DNA from: Verrucomicrobiota bacterium
GTDB lineage: Bacteria > Verrucomicrobiota > Verrucomicrobiia > Opitutales > Puniceicoccaceae
Length of the DNA: 64,000 bases
Direction: 5' to 3'
Assembly (NCBI GenBank): GCA_038744685.1
Contig: JBCDMB010000002.1
Coordinates: 1 to 64,000, forward strand
Each line of letters begins with the position of its first letter. Positions within the stretch are counted from its first letter, which is position 1. The notes beneath the pieces were generated by a model. The model was not told the origin of the DNA. It saw only the letters and a list, made by a program, of their open reading frames with translations, and did no database searches. Position numbers and translations under genes: made by a program. Shown here piece after piece: positions 7,925-15,946 of this stretch.

Positions 7925-8353
7925 TTAGGAGACTGTGACGGTGATCGGCCCGATGCCCCGGAGAAGGATGAGTTGCCCGTCGACTCCAGCCTCCTCAGCG
8001 ATCGCGAGGACGTTGTAATCGCCAGCGGCCGCCGGCAGTGCCCGGACCATGCCCTTGTCGGCTGCGGTGCCCACGTCGGCCAGGACGAGCTGGTTACCGG
8101 GGTTGCAGGTGCCTTTCAACTTCACCCGGTATTGCTTGCCCGATGTGAGGGGGATGAGCGTGACATCCTCGGTATCGGCACCGGGATCACCTACGATAAA
8201 GTTGGCGAGATCGGTGTTGGCGGTGGGAAGCACAGCCTCGGGAGAACCCGAGTCGTGCGTGAGAACGGCGAGGAAGCCCTCCTTAGCCGAGAGGTCTTCT
8301 CCGGCAGGATAAACAACGTCGCCCGGTATGGTATTGGTCTGTGATGGGAACAT
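7925..8353 (-). CDS. Head decoration-type protein
   Basis: A 142-residue beta-rich protein between the protease/scaffold and the capsid gene, where Mu-like and lambda-like phages encode capsid decoration or stabilisation proteins. The sequence EGFLAVLTHDSGSPEAVLPT, then YRVKLKGTCNPGNQLVLADV and VLAIAEEAGVDGQLILLRG fits the DUF2190/gpD-like pattern of a small barrel that binds the capsid surface. The C-terminus ends in ITVTVS. The spacer upstream of its ATG contains a GATTTCAGATTTGAGATTTC stretch, also seen in related form at other prophage junctions. Confidence 0.6.
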   Translation of the reverse strand: MFPSQTNTIPGDVVYPAGEDLSAKEGFLAVLTHDSGSPEAVLPTANTDLANFIVGDPGADTEDVTLIPLTSGKQYRVKLKGTCNPGNQLVLADVGTAADKGMVRALPAAAGDYNVLAIAEEAGVDGQLILLRGIGPITVTVS

Positions 8354-8399
8354 GGTGGTTTACGATTTCAGATTTGAGATTTCTGGTTTGGAATTTCAG

Positions 8400-9587
8400 T
8401 CAGGACTCGACCGCCGGTTCTTCCGCTTCAGCGCGGCCCCAGGCGACGTGAAAGCCAACCCGCTCTTCCCGCATGATGGTCTGTGCACGGTTGCTGATCC
8501 GCTGGGCGCGGGCTTCCTCGGTCTTCGCATCCTTTTCGAGCTTTTCGGCCGGACCGTCGGGAGCCTTGGCGTCCTTCCGGTTGAAAACGGGATCGGCCGG
8601 CTTCTTCTCACCCTCGGGTTTTTTCAACCCCTTGAGGAAGTCGAGAGTGGCCTCGCGGTTGGCGATGAGCGAGGGGCGGATCTTCTCCGGATCGGAGATA
8701 AATTCCGCGTATTCGCTCAAGGTGGCATCTGCCAGTTCGGTGGAAAGCTCGGTGACGCGATTGCGGAGATCGGCGGTTTCGCCGGCTGCGGTCTCAAGGT
8801 CTGCGAGCGTTTGGTCCGTCTCGTTGAGACGGTTGAGAAGAGCCCCCTCGTCGGCGTCTTCGCCGAGACCGAGAAAGCTCCGTAGTCGTTTGAGGAGGTC
8901 TTCCATTTGTGGTGTGTGATTAGGTTGGTTGTGATGGCCCCGGTTCATCAGGGGCGATAGATTGGTGAGGCCGCGCCTGTTCGTCAGGGCGGCGCCGGAA
9001 AGCTTCTTCGGCCGGATGCGGTTTTTGCCCAGAGACTCAAAGCCTCCGGATGGGAACTCGGGAGAGAGCCATCGATACTCGCGGCCCTCCACGTCGGCAC
9101 GACCAGATGGCGTCCAGTCGATGCGTGCCCAGAGACCGTCTTCACGGATCTCGGTTTCCTTGATCCAACCAGCGGCTCGTGTCTCTTGCGAGAGGTCGTG
9201 GCTGAGGTGGTCACGGTCGACCAGCATGTCGAGTGGCTTCGGGAGATCGCCGGCGATCGCTTCAATGGCAGAATCGTCGATCACCTGGACCCAATGCTTT
9301 CCTTTGGTGTCTCTGTTCGGGAACTCGCCCTTACTCACGAGATGATACCAGCCGTCTTCTCCGGGATTTTCGCGGTTGCGGAGGTCGGAACCGGGGCCAA
9401 AAGAGCGATTTTCCCCGGATTCGGGCGCGGAATTGAAAATTGCCGATGGCCTGCGAAACAGGACCCCGTTGCAAAATCGCTCTACCCTCTTGCAAAATCG
9501 TTTGTGGGGGGTAGTTGGTAGGTTGATACCAAATTGCCCCTCCAAAGCCTTTCTCGGGCAAAATTCGTGTCGGCTAGTCTTCTTCAT
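8400..9587 (-). CDS. Mu gpI-like head maturation protease with fused scaffold
   Basis: A 395-residue protein. ATG 9587 is chosen because GGAGGAAA precedes it, with a 14-base overlap of the portal gene end. Residues about 75-220 carry the Mu gpI protease pattern: GWYHLVSKGEFPNRD, DMLVDRDHLSHD (candidate catalytic His), ADVEGREYRWLSPEF and the KKLSGAALTNRRGL end. From internal ATG 8906 (MEDLLKRLRSFLGLG) to the C-terminus is a charged coiled-coil region typical of the scaffold part, which in Mu is also made separately as gpZ. Residues 1-70 are unusual: basic, with repeated FC or FN pairs (RFCKRVERFCNG). It processes scaffold and capsid during head assembly. Confidence 0.75.
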   Translation of the reverse strand: MKKTSRHEFCPRKALEGQFGINLPTTPHKRFCKRVERFCNGVLFRRPSAIFNSAPESGENRSFGPGSDLRNRENPGEDGWYHLVSKGEFPNRDTKGKHWVQVIDDSAIEAIAGDLPKPLDMLVDRDHLSHDLSQETRAAGWIKETEIREDGLWARIDWTPSGRADVEGREYRWLSPEFPSGGFESLGKNRIRPKKLSGAALTNRRGLTNLSPLMNRGHHNQPNHTPQMEDLLKRLRSFLGLGEDADEGALLNRLNETDQTLADLETAAGETADLRNRVTELSTELADATLSEYAEFISDPEKIRPSLIANREATLDFLKGLKKPEGEKKPADPVFNRKDAKAPDGPAEKLEKDAKTEEARAQRISNRAQTIMREERVGFHVAWGRAEAEEPAVES

Positions 9588-11103
9588 TTTCCTCCGTGGT
9601 GGAATTTTCGCGTTGGATCTCGGCCGCACCGGAGACGGCGGCCGTCCCGAGCACGCCTTCAAGGACTTCCGCGATCTTCATCTTCGTGGGATCAAGGCGG
9701 TAATTTTTGAGGCTGCGATCGAGAGACTTCAGAGCCTCGTCGAGTGAGTCGGGATCGGTAGCTTTCTCGATGGCGTCGAGAAGTCCGAAGAGATCGTCGA
9801 GGTCTTCACGGTTTGCCTCTGCCATGAGATCGACGGATGTTGAGCGGAGATCCTCCTCGATGCGGGAGCGGTTGAAGATGGGGGCGCGGTTTGTCAGGGG
9901 TGCCTCCTCTTCATCGGCGTCCTCGCCGATGCTACTTTGACTGGCTACTAGCTTGTATCCGGTTTTTTCCGACAGCTCATCGGCATCCATCCGGAGGCCT
10001 GCTTGGTGAGCGTCTTTTGCTCGGGTAAAGTGATCGTTGATGTCTTCCTCGTCACGAGCGGCCAGCTCGAAGTAGACGAGGCGATCCTCGTCCGGGAACT
10101 CACCGGCAAGAAACGGTTTGTCGAAATGCACCTGCAGGCACTCTGAAATGTCCATGGCGATCTCCTCAGCGATGGCCTGGAAGGTGTCTGCATGTTCCTC
10201 GCTGGCGCCTTCGCCGATACCGGTTGGCTTGGAGAGCTGGGTGAGCAAACCACCCGTGCCGGCTAGGACGATCTCTTCATCCTGGTAACGGGCATGAGAC
10301 TCGAAGGGATTCGTTCCGCGGGTGTTGGCGTCGGCCGTCTTGACGTCTGCGCCGTAGGGAAGGACACCGCGGGAATCTCCCATGACCGCCTTGGCGATCG
10401 GCAGGTATTTCTCCCACTCATCCCCGGAGGCTTCCTGTGGCATGACCAGGAAGATCCACGGGATGCCATAGGTTTCAATAAAGCCGTCCCAATCCTTTTT
10501 CGACAGGTTCTTGCGGATGTAGGCAAACAGGGCGACCTCGTCGATGGGGTCTTCAATTTCGCGGTAGACGAAGTTACCGAGGTTTACCTGTTCGCCTTTC
10601 TGAATGCCCGCTCTTGCGTCCAGGTTAATGCGCCATTCCCCATAGTCACCATCGGGCCGCACCCAATGCCATTGGGGAACGTGCTCAAGGCGATGGACGT
10701 GCCACTTGCCCTCTTCCTTGGTCCAATGCTTCTCCAGAAACGAGTATCCACGAAACTCGGCCAGGGCCAGCTTTCCAAAGACGGCGCGGATGTTCTCAAT
10801 GCGCTCATAAGCCATCCGGAGCTTCTCTTTCTGCTCCTCTGCGATCTTCTCTTTACCCTGCGGGATTTCGTCGATTACTTTGATGTTCCAGTCGAGTTTC
10901 TTGATCGAGCTGAGGACCCGTCGTTTGACAGCGCGGAGCGTGGAATCGCGCTTTTCAATAAACTTGTAGAGCCATTGCAAGTCGGCGTAGTCGCCGGATT
11001 GGGAACGCTCTAGGAGGGAAACGGCTTTCCGAATCGTAAGACCGCGTAACGGGTTGTGCTCTTCCCGGATGCGGTTGACGAGCTGTAGGGTGAGAGGGTT
11101 CAT
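9574..11103 (-). CDS. Mu gp29-like portal protein (DUF935 type)
   Basis: A 509-residue protein of the size and layout of Mu gp29/DUF935 portals, the dodecameric channel for DNA entry. Typical stretches are LLERSQSGDYADLQWLYKFI, RDSTLRAVKRRVLSSIKKLD, AEFRGYSFLEKHW and the stem-like KKDWDGFIETYGIPWIFLVM, followed by the gluconate-like GTNPFESHARYQDEEI region. The C-terminal 110 residues are acidic and include TNR and FNR repeats (LTNRAPIFNRSRIEED). Its ATG overlaps the terminase stop as ATGA, and its end overlaps the protease start. Confidence 0.85.
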   Translation of the reverse strand: MNPLTLQLVNRIREEHNPLRGLTIRKAVSLLERSQSGDYADLQWLYKFIEKRDSTLRAVKRRVLSSIKKLDWNIKVIDEIPQGKEKIAEEQKEKLRMAYERIENIRAVFGKLALAEFRGYSFLEKHWTKEEGKWHVHRLEHVPQWHWVRPDGDYGEWRINLDARAGIQKGEQVNLGNFVYREIEDPIDEVALFAYIRKNLSKKDWDGFIETYGIPWIFLVMPQEASGDEWEKYLPIAKAVMGDSRGVLPYGADVKTADANTRGTNPFESHARYQDEEIVLAGTGGLLTQLSKPTGIGEGASEEHADTFQAIAEEIAMDISECLQVHFDKPFLAGEFPDEDRLVYFELAARDEEDINDHFTRAKDAHQAGLRMDADELSEKTGYKLVASQSSIGEDADEEEAPLTNRAPIFNRSRIEEDLRSTSVDLMAEANREDLDDLFGLLDAIEKATDPDSLDEALKSLDRSLKNYRLDPTKMKIAEVLEGVLGTAAVSGAAEIQRENSTTEENEED

Positions 11104-12641
11104 CCAGCGAGAGCACGCGAGCCACGATCGGCTGTGCGTGAGTAGCGGTTCAGGAGTGAGGTGACCCGCTCGAAGCGTGGCTCGGTCTTTGGCCCTTCGC
11201 TGGCGCGGTTGGCGAGGGCCAGAGCGACACAGCGATCGCTGTGGCCGTCCTTCGTGCGGGGAGAGTCGTAGGTAAAGCCGCTGGCAGTAATCTTCTGCTG
11301 CATGGCATGAAGGTCCTCGCGAATCTTGATCGAGATGGGGATGCGTAACTCTGTAGGAGCTTCGAAAGCGCGGCGAAGGCGAGGGAACATCTCGCGCTTG
11401 AGGCCCTGCGTGAAGGTGCAGAGCTCGACCTTGCCAAACTTGTGCTGCTTCGGGTTGTATTCGCCGAAGCGTTTTACGAGGTAATCACCCAGGCCGATTC
11501 CCGGACCGGTGTAGTCGAGACACACACGGCGGCATCCTTGGATGCGGTGACGGAGAAGTTCTTCTTGGCGATTAGTGGGAGTATCCTCCAGGACAAGGAC
11601 CTCGTGAGTCATCTTGAGGGACCCGCCCTGCTCCAGCGTCCAGGCAACCGTAGGGTCTGTCGTGCGGCCAAAGTCGATGCCCATAACAAGATGGCGCCCA
11701 CTGGACCAGAGAGAAGAATCGGCGGTCTCGGTGGCCTCAAGGCTCTCGGCAAGGGCGATCAGCTCGTAAGGCAAGAGGACGTTCGACGAGTCGAGGAATT
11801 GGCAGAGAAACTCCTGTTGGAAGCCCAGCTCGTCGGCGAGGGCTTCGCGCAACTCGGCCACGTCAACAGGCAAGCCCATGAGCACGGCATGGTAGATGGT
11901 GACCAGGTGTTTCGACCAAGCCATCTTTGCCGATGGCTTCTTCTCCATGATCTTGTGCATGGCGCCGCCCTTGCCGTTAGGCGTCGTCCCGATGCGGACC
12001 TTCTTTAACCCACCGCGAAGTGGGTTGGTGATCGACGGAAGGATCGCCCGCCATGTTTCCTGCGGGTTATCAAAGAAGTCGAACTCGGTAAGGAAGATGT
12101 TCGCGGAACGACCGCGCACGGTATCCGGCCGACCTGGGACCGCCCGGACGCGGGAGCGGTTGGGAAAGATGATCTCTGCACTCTTGAGCAGAGTCTCCGA
12201 GCCGCCTTCACGTTCCTCGATGTAGTCCTCTATTACCGTGTCAAACGTCTCAGCCCATAGACGCCCTTGTTCAAGAGAATCGAGGGCCTGTCGCTCGGAA
12301 GGGGCACCGACCATCCATTCGCGCGATGGCTCAGCAAGGCAGTCGTCAATGATCGCGCCCTGATTTGTGTAATCCTTGCCCGTCTGCCGGGCTTGGAGAT
12401 CCGCTATGAAACGACTTGGATCGTGCCAGACGGCGAACTGATACTCGAGGAGCATGTTGCGCGGATCGTCTATCGGGTATGGATTCTTCCATCCGGTGGC
12501 AGACGTCCCGAGCTCGTGAGTAGAGACAGCGGCCTCAAGGTCTTCGAGAGACTTTTCCGCGAGACCCTTGCCGGCAGTGTTGCGGGCTTCGATGACCTTG
12601 GAGCGAAGCTCCTCAATAGCCTGATCGCTACGCTTACTCAT
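11100..12641 (-). CDS. Terminase large subunit (Mu gp28-like)
   Basis: A 513-residue DNA-packaging motor. The ATPase half shows a Walker A-like QARQTGKD (about residues 83-90) and a Walker B-like ANIFLTEFDFFDN. The C-terminal RNase-H-like nuclease half shows LVMGIDFGRTTDPTVA (first acidic residue), CLDYTGPGIG, and the terminal SDRCVALALA element. It overlaps both neighbours by ATGA. In Mu-like phages this protein cuts and packages DNA headful from the transposed genome ends. Length is typical of the family. The protein ends with an LLNRYSRT stretch, a motif type also seen in the portal and protease. Confidence 0.88.
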   Translation of the reverse strand: MSKRSDQAIEELRSKVIEARNTAGKGLAEKSLEDLEAAVSTHELGTSATGWKNPYPIDDPRNMLLEYQFAVWHDPSRFIADLQARQTGKDYTNQGAIIDDCLAEPSREWMVGAPSERQALDSLEQGRLWAETFDTVIEDYIEEREGGSETLLKSAEIIFPNRSRVRAVPGRPDTVRGRSANIFLTEFDFFDNPQETWRAILPSITNPLRGGLKKVRIGTTPNGKGGAMHKIMEKKPSAKMAWSKHLVTIYHAVLMGLPVDVAELREALADELGFQQEFLCQFLDSSNVLLPYELIALAESLEATETADSSLWSSGRHLVMGIDFGRTTDPTVAWTLEQGGSLKMTHEVLVLEDTPTNRQEELLRHRIQGCRRVCLDYTGPGIGLGDYLVKRFGEYNPKQHKFGKVELCTFTQGLKREMFPRLRRAFEAPTELRIPISIKIREDLHAMQQKITASGFTYDSPRTKDGHSDRCVALALANRASEGPKTEPRFERVTSLLNRYSRTADRGSRALAG

Positions 12642-13201
12642 CCGATACCAAAAATCTGTTTGTGTTTGGCCTGCTTCTCCTCGGGCGTGAGGGTCTTATC
12701 CTCGGTGACCTTCTTGGCTTCATCCGCCTGGGCGGCCTTCTTCTCCAACAACTCCAACCGCCGAGAATCCAATGCCTGGTCGCGGCTTTTGAGGATCATC
12801 GAGAAGATGTTTTTGATGTCGCCGGGATCCATGCTCTTGTTCGCCAGGGCATCCATGACCATCTCGCGGAGGCCTGCCTCGATCGCTTGGTCGACAACGG
12901 CGCCATTGTCGGCGAGGCCTTCGGCCACAATCTGCTGGGCCTCGTGTTGCTGGGCCTTGAGACCCTCGCGCCAGAGCTTGACCCTCCACTCTTTGAGAAA
13001 GGCATAGACAGCCGAAACGCCAATGCCTTCCAGCCCAAAGCCTTCGATCCCGGTCTCCTCATCTTCCTCGCCCTCCGGGAGAAGAAGAATCTCTCGGATG
13101 CGGGTGCCCGAAAGCCGATGCTCGACCTCGAGGGCCGCAATCGCTCGCTGCGTGGTCTCCGGAAGGTTGAAGAGGACGCTGTCTGACCGGCGTTTCCTCA
13201 A
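12638..13201 (-). CDS. Mu gp27-like (DUF3486) terminase small subunit
   Basis: A 187-residue protein starting at TTG 13201; the TTG overlaps the upstream TGA and is preceded by GAGGAGG, which decides the start over more distant in-frame codons. It begins LRKRRSDSVLFNLPE, then ETTQRAIAALEVEHRLSGTR (helix-turn-helix-like) and VSAVYAFLKEWRVKLWREGL, as in DUF3486 phage proteins. It probably binds DNA to start packaging. The C-terminus is a charged helix (RRLELLEKKAAQADEAKKV). Confidence 0.75.
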   Translation of the reverse strand: MRKRRSDSVLFNLPETTQRAIAALEVEHRLSGTRIREILLLPEGEEDEETGIEGFGLEGIGVSAVYAFLKEWRVKLWREGLKAQQHEAQQIVAEGLADNGAVVDQAIEAGLREMVMDALANKSMDPGDIKNIFSMILKSRDQALDSRRLELLEKKAAQADEAKKVTEDKTLTPEEKQAKHKQIFGIG

Positions 13202-13470
13202 GCAAGGCCCTCCTCTTCGAGGTAATCCACCCCGGCACTCGTGAGGTGCCAGCGAACGTTTGCCTTGCTCAGTGCAGAGGCTTTCTTCTCGCAAAGCTCT
13301 TTACCCAGGAGGTAGTCGAGTTCCTGAGACAGTTCCTTCTCCTCTATGGGTATGCCCTCTGCGTTCAGACGGCGGCGTAAAACATCAGCCGAGAAACCGG
13401 TAGGCCGAGCCACGTGGAGAGCGATCAGGATGAGATCGCGGAGCATCTGCCTGTCCACCGCCTCGCTCAT
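13198..13470 (-). CDS. Phage winged-helix-like protein (VpaChn25_0724 type)
   Basis: A 90-residue protein with a winged-helix pattern: LRDLILIALHVARPTGFSAD, RRRLNAEGIPIEEKELSQEL, then the wing NVRWHLTSAGVDYLEEE. This small family is commonly found just upstream of DUF3486 in Mu-like phages. It overlaps both neighbours (ATGA upstream, TTGA downstream). Role unknown; possibly a DNA-binding accessory for packaging. Confidence 0.65.
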   Translation of the reverse strand: MSEAVDRQMLRDLILIALHVARPTGFSADVLRRRLNAEGIPIEEKELSQELDYLLGKELCEKKASALSKANVRWHLTSAGVDYLEEEGLA

Positions 13471-13835
13471 GAATCGAACCTCCCCTCGTTCTTGCTGACC
13501 GTGTTGGCGATCTGGTCGATCTTCGTCTCCATACGGCTGAGACGTAGATTGAGGTTTCGATCCTCGTTGCCCTGTTCGCTCAGCTTCTGCTCGATTCCTC
13601 CCAAGCGCATGTAGACCTTTTCCCGCCCAGACGCTGCGGCCGCAGCCATTGCGCTGAAGCGCTCGTCGGTCTTCTTCTCAAGCGACTGCAAGGAGGCCCT
13701 TGTCGCAAAGGTCGCCTCAATCGATGGAAACCGTCTAGGCTCGCTCTTGGGGATTTTGTTCACGGCTACAAATGCCGCGATAATCACTCCACCGAGCGCA
13801 GAGAGCGCGGCGATCATTTCCCATTCGAGATTCAT
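13467..13835 (-). CDS. Membrane-anchored coiled-coil protein (DUF2730/gp25-like)
   Basis: A 122-residue protein with one N-terminal membrane segment (MIAALSALGGVIIAAFVAV, about residues 7-25) and a long coiled coil (SLEKKTDERFSAMAAAAASG, then LRLSRMETKIDQIANTVSKN). Mu-like phages encode a protein of this plan (gp25/DUF2730) between the lysis genes and the small terminase. Function is unknown. Its stop overlaps the next gene by ATGA. Confidence 0.6.
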   Translation of the reverse strand: MNLEWEMIAALSALGGVIIAAFVAVNKIPKSEPRRFPSIEATFATRASLQSLEKKTDERFSAMAAAAASGREKVYMRLGGIEQKLSEQGNEDRNLNLRLSRMETKIDQIANTVSKNEGRFDS

Positions 13836-13840
13836 TGGCG

Positions 13841-14410
13841 TTATTCAGTTTCGGTTTCTGAGGGCACTTCGACTTCCACGACTTCCGGGCTAACCACTTC
13901 GGGCCGGGCGTTCTTGGCGATTTCGATCCCGGCAACCGCACCCACGGAGGTGACTACAACCGTCTGGACAGCATCGGTAGCGGCGGGCACGGCCGTCTCC
14001 ATGACGGAGTCTTTCGCGGTTTCGGCATGGTCGAGCGTGTCGTTGAAGGCATTGGTCATGCTGGCGACCGGCTCGCCGACTTCGATCTGCATTGAGGCCG
14101 AAGCGGTTCCGTTGTTGCGGAACTCGATACTGGCCCCCGGCTCCAGTGAGAATCCCACCGAAACGAGTTGGCGATCACCGGGGGTAGTTGTGACAGTCTC
14201 GCGACTGAAGGGCTTACCCTGGTCGTCGATCAACGAGTCGGTTGTGACCGTTCGAGTGGCGCCGGAAAGCGTCTCGACGGTATCCCCGATGATCTCCGTC
14301 CGCTCAATAGCAGAGTCGTGGGCAGCCTGCCTTTCGGCCTGCCATGAGGCGCACCCGGTCATCATCAGGCTTACGCCCGATGCTACGAAAACTGAGAGCA
14401 AGCGGATCAT
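13841..14410 (-). CDS. Phage lipoprotein, possible outer-membrane lysis component
   Basis: A 189-residue protein with a lipoprotein signal: MIRLLSVFVASGVSLMMTGC, with the lipobox MTGC putting the acylated Cys at residue 20. The start is ATG 14410, which overlaps the upstream stop as ATGA. The mature part is Thr/Ser/Val-rich (TETLSGATRTVTTD), with a hydrophobic stretch near residues 145-165. Its place beside small membrane proteins suggests an o-spanin-like lysis role, although it is longer than Rz1-type proteins. An outer-membrane exclusion lipoprotein is an alternative. Confidence 0.6.
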   Translation of the reverse strand: MIRLLSVFVASGVSLMMTGCASWQAERQAAHDSAIERTEIIGDTVETLSGATRTVTTDSLIDDQGKPFSRETVTTTPGDRQLVSVGFSLEPGASIEFRNNGTASASMQIEVGEPVASMTNAFNDTLDHAETAKDSVMETAVPAATDAVQTVVVTSVGAVAGIEIAKNARPEVVSPEVVEVEVPSETETE

Positions 14411-14871
14411 TGGGCATCCTCCTCTGTAGCATCCCGCCGTGAGGCGGATGATCGAAAGCCTGCCGAGGTCATAAAGATACCCACTATCCCCGAGAGCCAA
14501 CTCGCTGCCTTGACCATGAGCCCATTCAGGCTCTCACGCACCGTCGCGACTACTTCGTCCCGAGTCTGTAAAACCTCGGCCTTGCCTTCTTCCAACGCGG
14601 TAGTGGTAGTCTCTGCGGCCTGCCGGCGGATCACCTCGACGTTTTCTTTGATCTGCGTGGTGATCGCCCCGCCGTGTGTGATGACCCTGGCGAGCCGGTT
14701 AACCGCTTCCTGTAGCGCCTGCACTGTCTGGCGATTTTCGTAAGAGACGTAAGGCGGCGGCGGTGCGAACTCTGCCGCAATCTGGTCGCTAAAACTACCC
14801 CCACCCAGCCCGAGAGCGGCGAGGATGATCCCGGCAATGCCGGATTTGTTTCCGAGTCTATTGAGTTGCAT
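14407..14871 (-). CDS. Small membrane protein of the lysis block
   Basis: A 154-residue protein with a hydrophobic N-terminal segment (SGIAGIILAALGLGGG, 10-25), a helical, amphipathic middle (VNRLARVITHGGAITTQIKE to VVATVRESLNG) and a second hydrophobic segment (AASWLSGIVGIFMTSAGF, 121-138). This could be a holin or i-spanin-like partner of the lipoprotein encoded immediately downstream (ATGA overlap). No diagnostic motif. Its ATG overlaps the end of the preceding 42-aa gene by 14 bases. Confidence 0.6.
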   Translation of the reverse strand: MQLNRLGNKSGIAGIILAALGLGGGSFSDQIAAEFAPPPPYVSYENRQTVQALQEAVNRLARVITHGGAITTQIKENVEVIRRQAAETTTTALEEGKAEVLQTRDEVVATVRESLNGLMVKAASWLSGIVGIFMTSAGFRSSASRRDATEEDAQ

Positions 14872-14986
14872 GGTTCTGTTTCTTGGTGTCTTGGCGTCTT
14901 TGCGTGAGAAGATTACCGGGCATGAGTGCCGCGATGAGCACGGCCGCGAGGGAAAGGAGCATCACGATCTGGATGGCCTTGCTCAT
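14858..14986 (-). CDS. 42-aa single-pass membrane peptide, holin-like
   Basis: ATG 14986 is preceded by GGAGGAAGG and overlaps the upstream hydrolase stop as ATGA. The 42 residues are one membrane segment (IQIVMLLSLAAVLIAALM) followed by a basic tail (TQRRQDTKKQNH). Size, charge and position between a hydrolase and a two-segment membrane protein fit a small holin or antiholin. The coding sequence for the tail coincides with a CTCACGCAAAGACGCCAAGA-type stretch resembling a dispersed repeat. Confidence 0.6.
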   Translation of the reverse strand: MSKAIQIVMLLSLAAVLIAALMPGNLLTQRRQDTKKQNHATQ

Positions 14987-15582
14987 CCTTCCTCCAGGTT
15001 TGGCTGACCTGCCTCGCGGGGGGATTGGTTCAAAATCCGCAGAGCCTCGCCGTGAGCGAGAGTGTGGTACTTCTGGTGCTCATCGATGCCGGAGTGGTTG
15101 CGATCGATCTCCACGCCCGGGCGGATCCACGTTCCTAAACTCACTGCTTTAGGGTGGTGGCCACGCAACAAACGATCCTTCCTCTGGAAGAAGTAAAAGA
15201 CTTCGCGGACGTTGGTGGGGATGCGTATCGGCAGCCCTGGCACGAAGGCGAGCCAGCGGAGAAAGAGAGTGCGCGAGCGGTAGATCGGATCGCAGAGCAC
15301 CGCCGTTTCAATCGCGATGTCGTAGTGTTGCAAGTGCCTTGCAAGCTTGCGGAAACCGTAACCGGCTCCCCAGGAGTAGGCACAAACCAAAATGCGCACA
15401 TCCGGATCGGAATGCTCGGCGATGAAGGCGGCCTTCTTCCGCCAGTTCTCATCCCACTCGAAAAGCTGCACGCTCGTTTCGGGAGAAGACAGCTTGCGCA
15501 ACTGTTTCCAAAGCCGCGCCGTGCCCGTGTGCTCACCAATCGTTTCCGTGAAGCCGGAAATGCAAAGGATCCAGGCTTTCAT
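14983..15582 (-). CDS. Phage alpha/beta-hydrolase in the lysin position
   Basis: A 199-residue protein from ATG 15582. It has the alpha/beta-hydrolase plan: an early strand and oxyanion region (AWILCISGFTET), a nucleophile elbow (ILVCAYSWGAGYG, Ser in AYSWG at about residue 74), and late His candidates (NHSGIDEHQKYHTLAH). It opens the lysis block, where a Mu-like phage usually has its endolysin, and no muramidase or transglycosylase is visible in the window. It could be an esterase that helps release virions by attacking envelope lipids, or a virion protein. Activity and substrate are inference. Confidence 0.65.
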   Translation of the reverse strand: MKAWILCISGFTETIGEHTGTARLWKQLRKLSSPETSVQLFEWDENWRKKAAFIAEHSDPDVRILVCAYSWGAGYGFRKLARHLQHYDIAIETAVLCDPIYRSRTLFLRWLAFVPGLPIRIPTNVREVFYFFQRKDRLLRGHHPKAVSLGTWIRPGVEIDRNHSGIDEHQKYHTLAHGEALRILNQSPREAGQPNLEEG

Positions 15583-15946
15583 CGAATGGGAAATGGAAGA
15601 TGGAAGATGGAAGGTGAAAATCCACACCGGGGGGCGTCCCCGCGGGAGACGACTCCCCCGGCGTTTCTCTTCGCTTGAGAAAGTAAGCCCGGCAAACGAG
15701 CTTGGCCCCGGACGTGCGCGAGCGCGAAGGCAAGCGCGTCCATCGGGCGGAAAGATCTCAAATTTGAAATCTCAAATTTGAAATGCGAAAGCATCCCATC
15801 CGCTCGCCGGACCCTCCCCGGCGATCGCCTGCGGCTCAGATAGTCAAAAGCCGGGCGGGTCAAAACATTGAAAAAACCCTTGTCACGCCAAAGCCCGAAG
15901 GGCGACGGCAGACTGCTCTGGACGGATGGAAAGGAAGTTTGAAACA
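15583..15946. other. Gene-free stretch, late-promoter candidate region with repeats
   Basis: No convincing gene lies here; both strands have only shadow frames. It holds AGATGGA-type triplets near 15,590-15,610 and a 14-bp tandem repeat of ATCTCAAATTTGAA (15,755-15,782), itself built around the palindrome TCAAATTTGA. Since all genes to the left run leftward from here, the late promoter should be inside this stretch or just upstream. I see no clear sigma-70 boxes, in keeping with activator-dependent late promoters in Mu-like phages. Confidence 0.45.
15755..15782. repeat. Tandem 14-bp repeat with palindromic core
   Basis: Two perfect direct copies of ATCTCAAATTTGAA (15,755-15,768 and 15,769-15,782). 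A related stretch, GATTTCAGATTTGAGATTTC, lies at 8,364-8,383 in the spacer before the decoration gene, and a shorter relative occurs near 2,490. These resemble short dispersed intergenic repeats known from many bacterial genomes. Confidence 0.8.
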
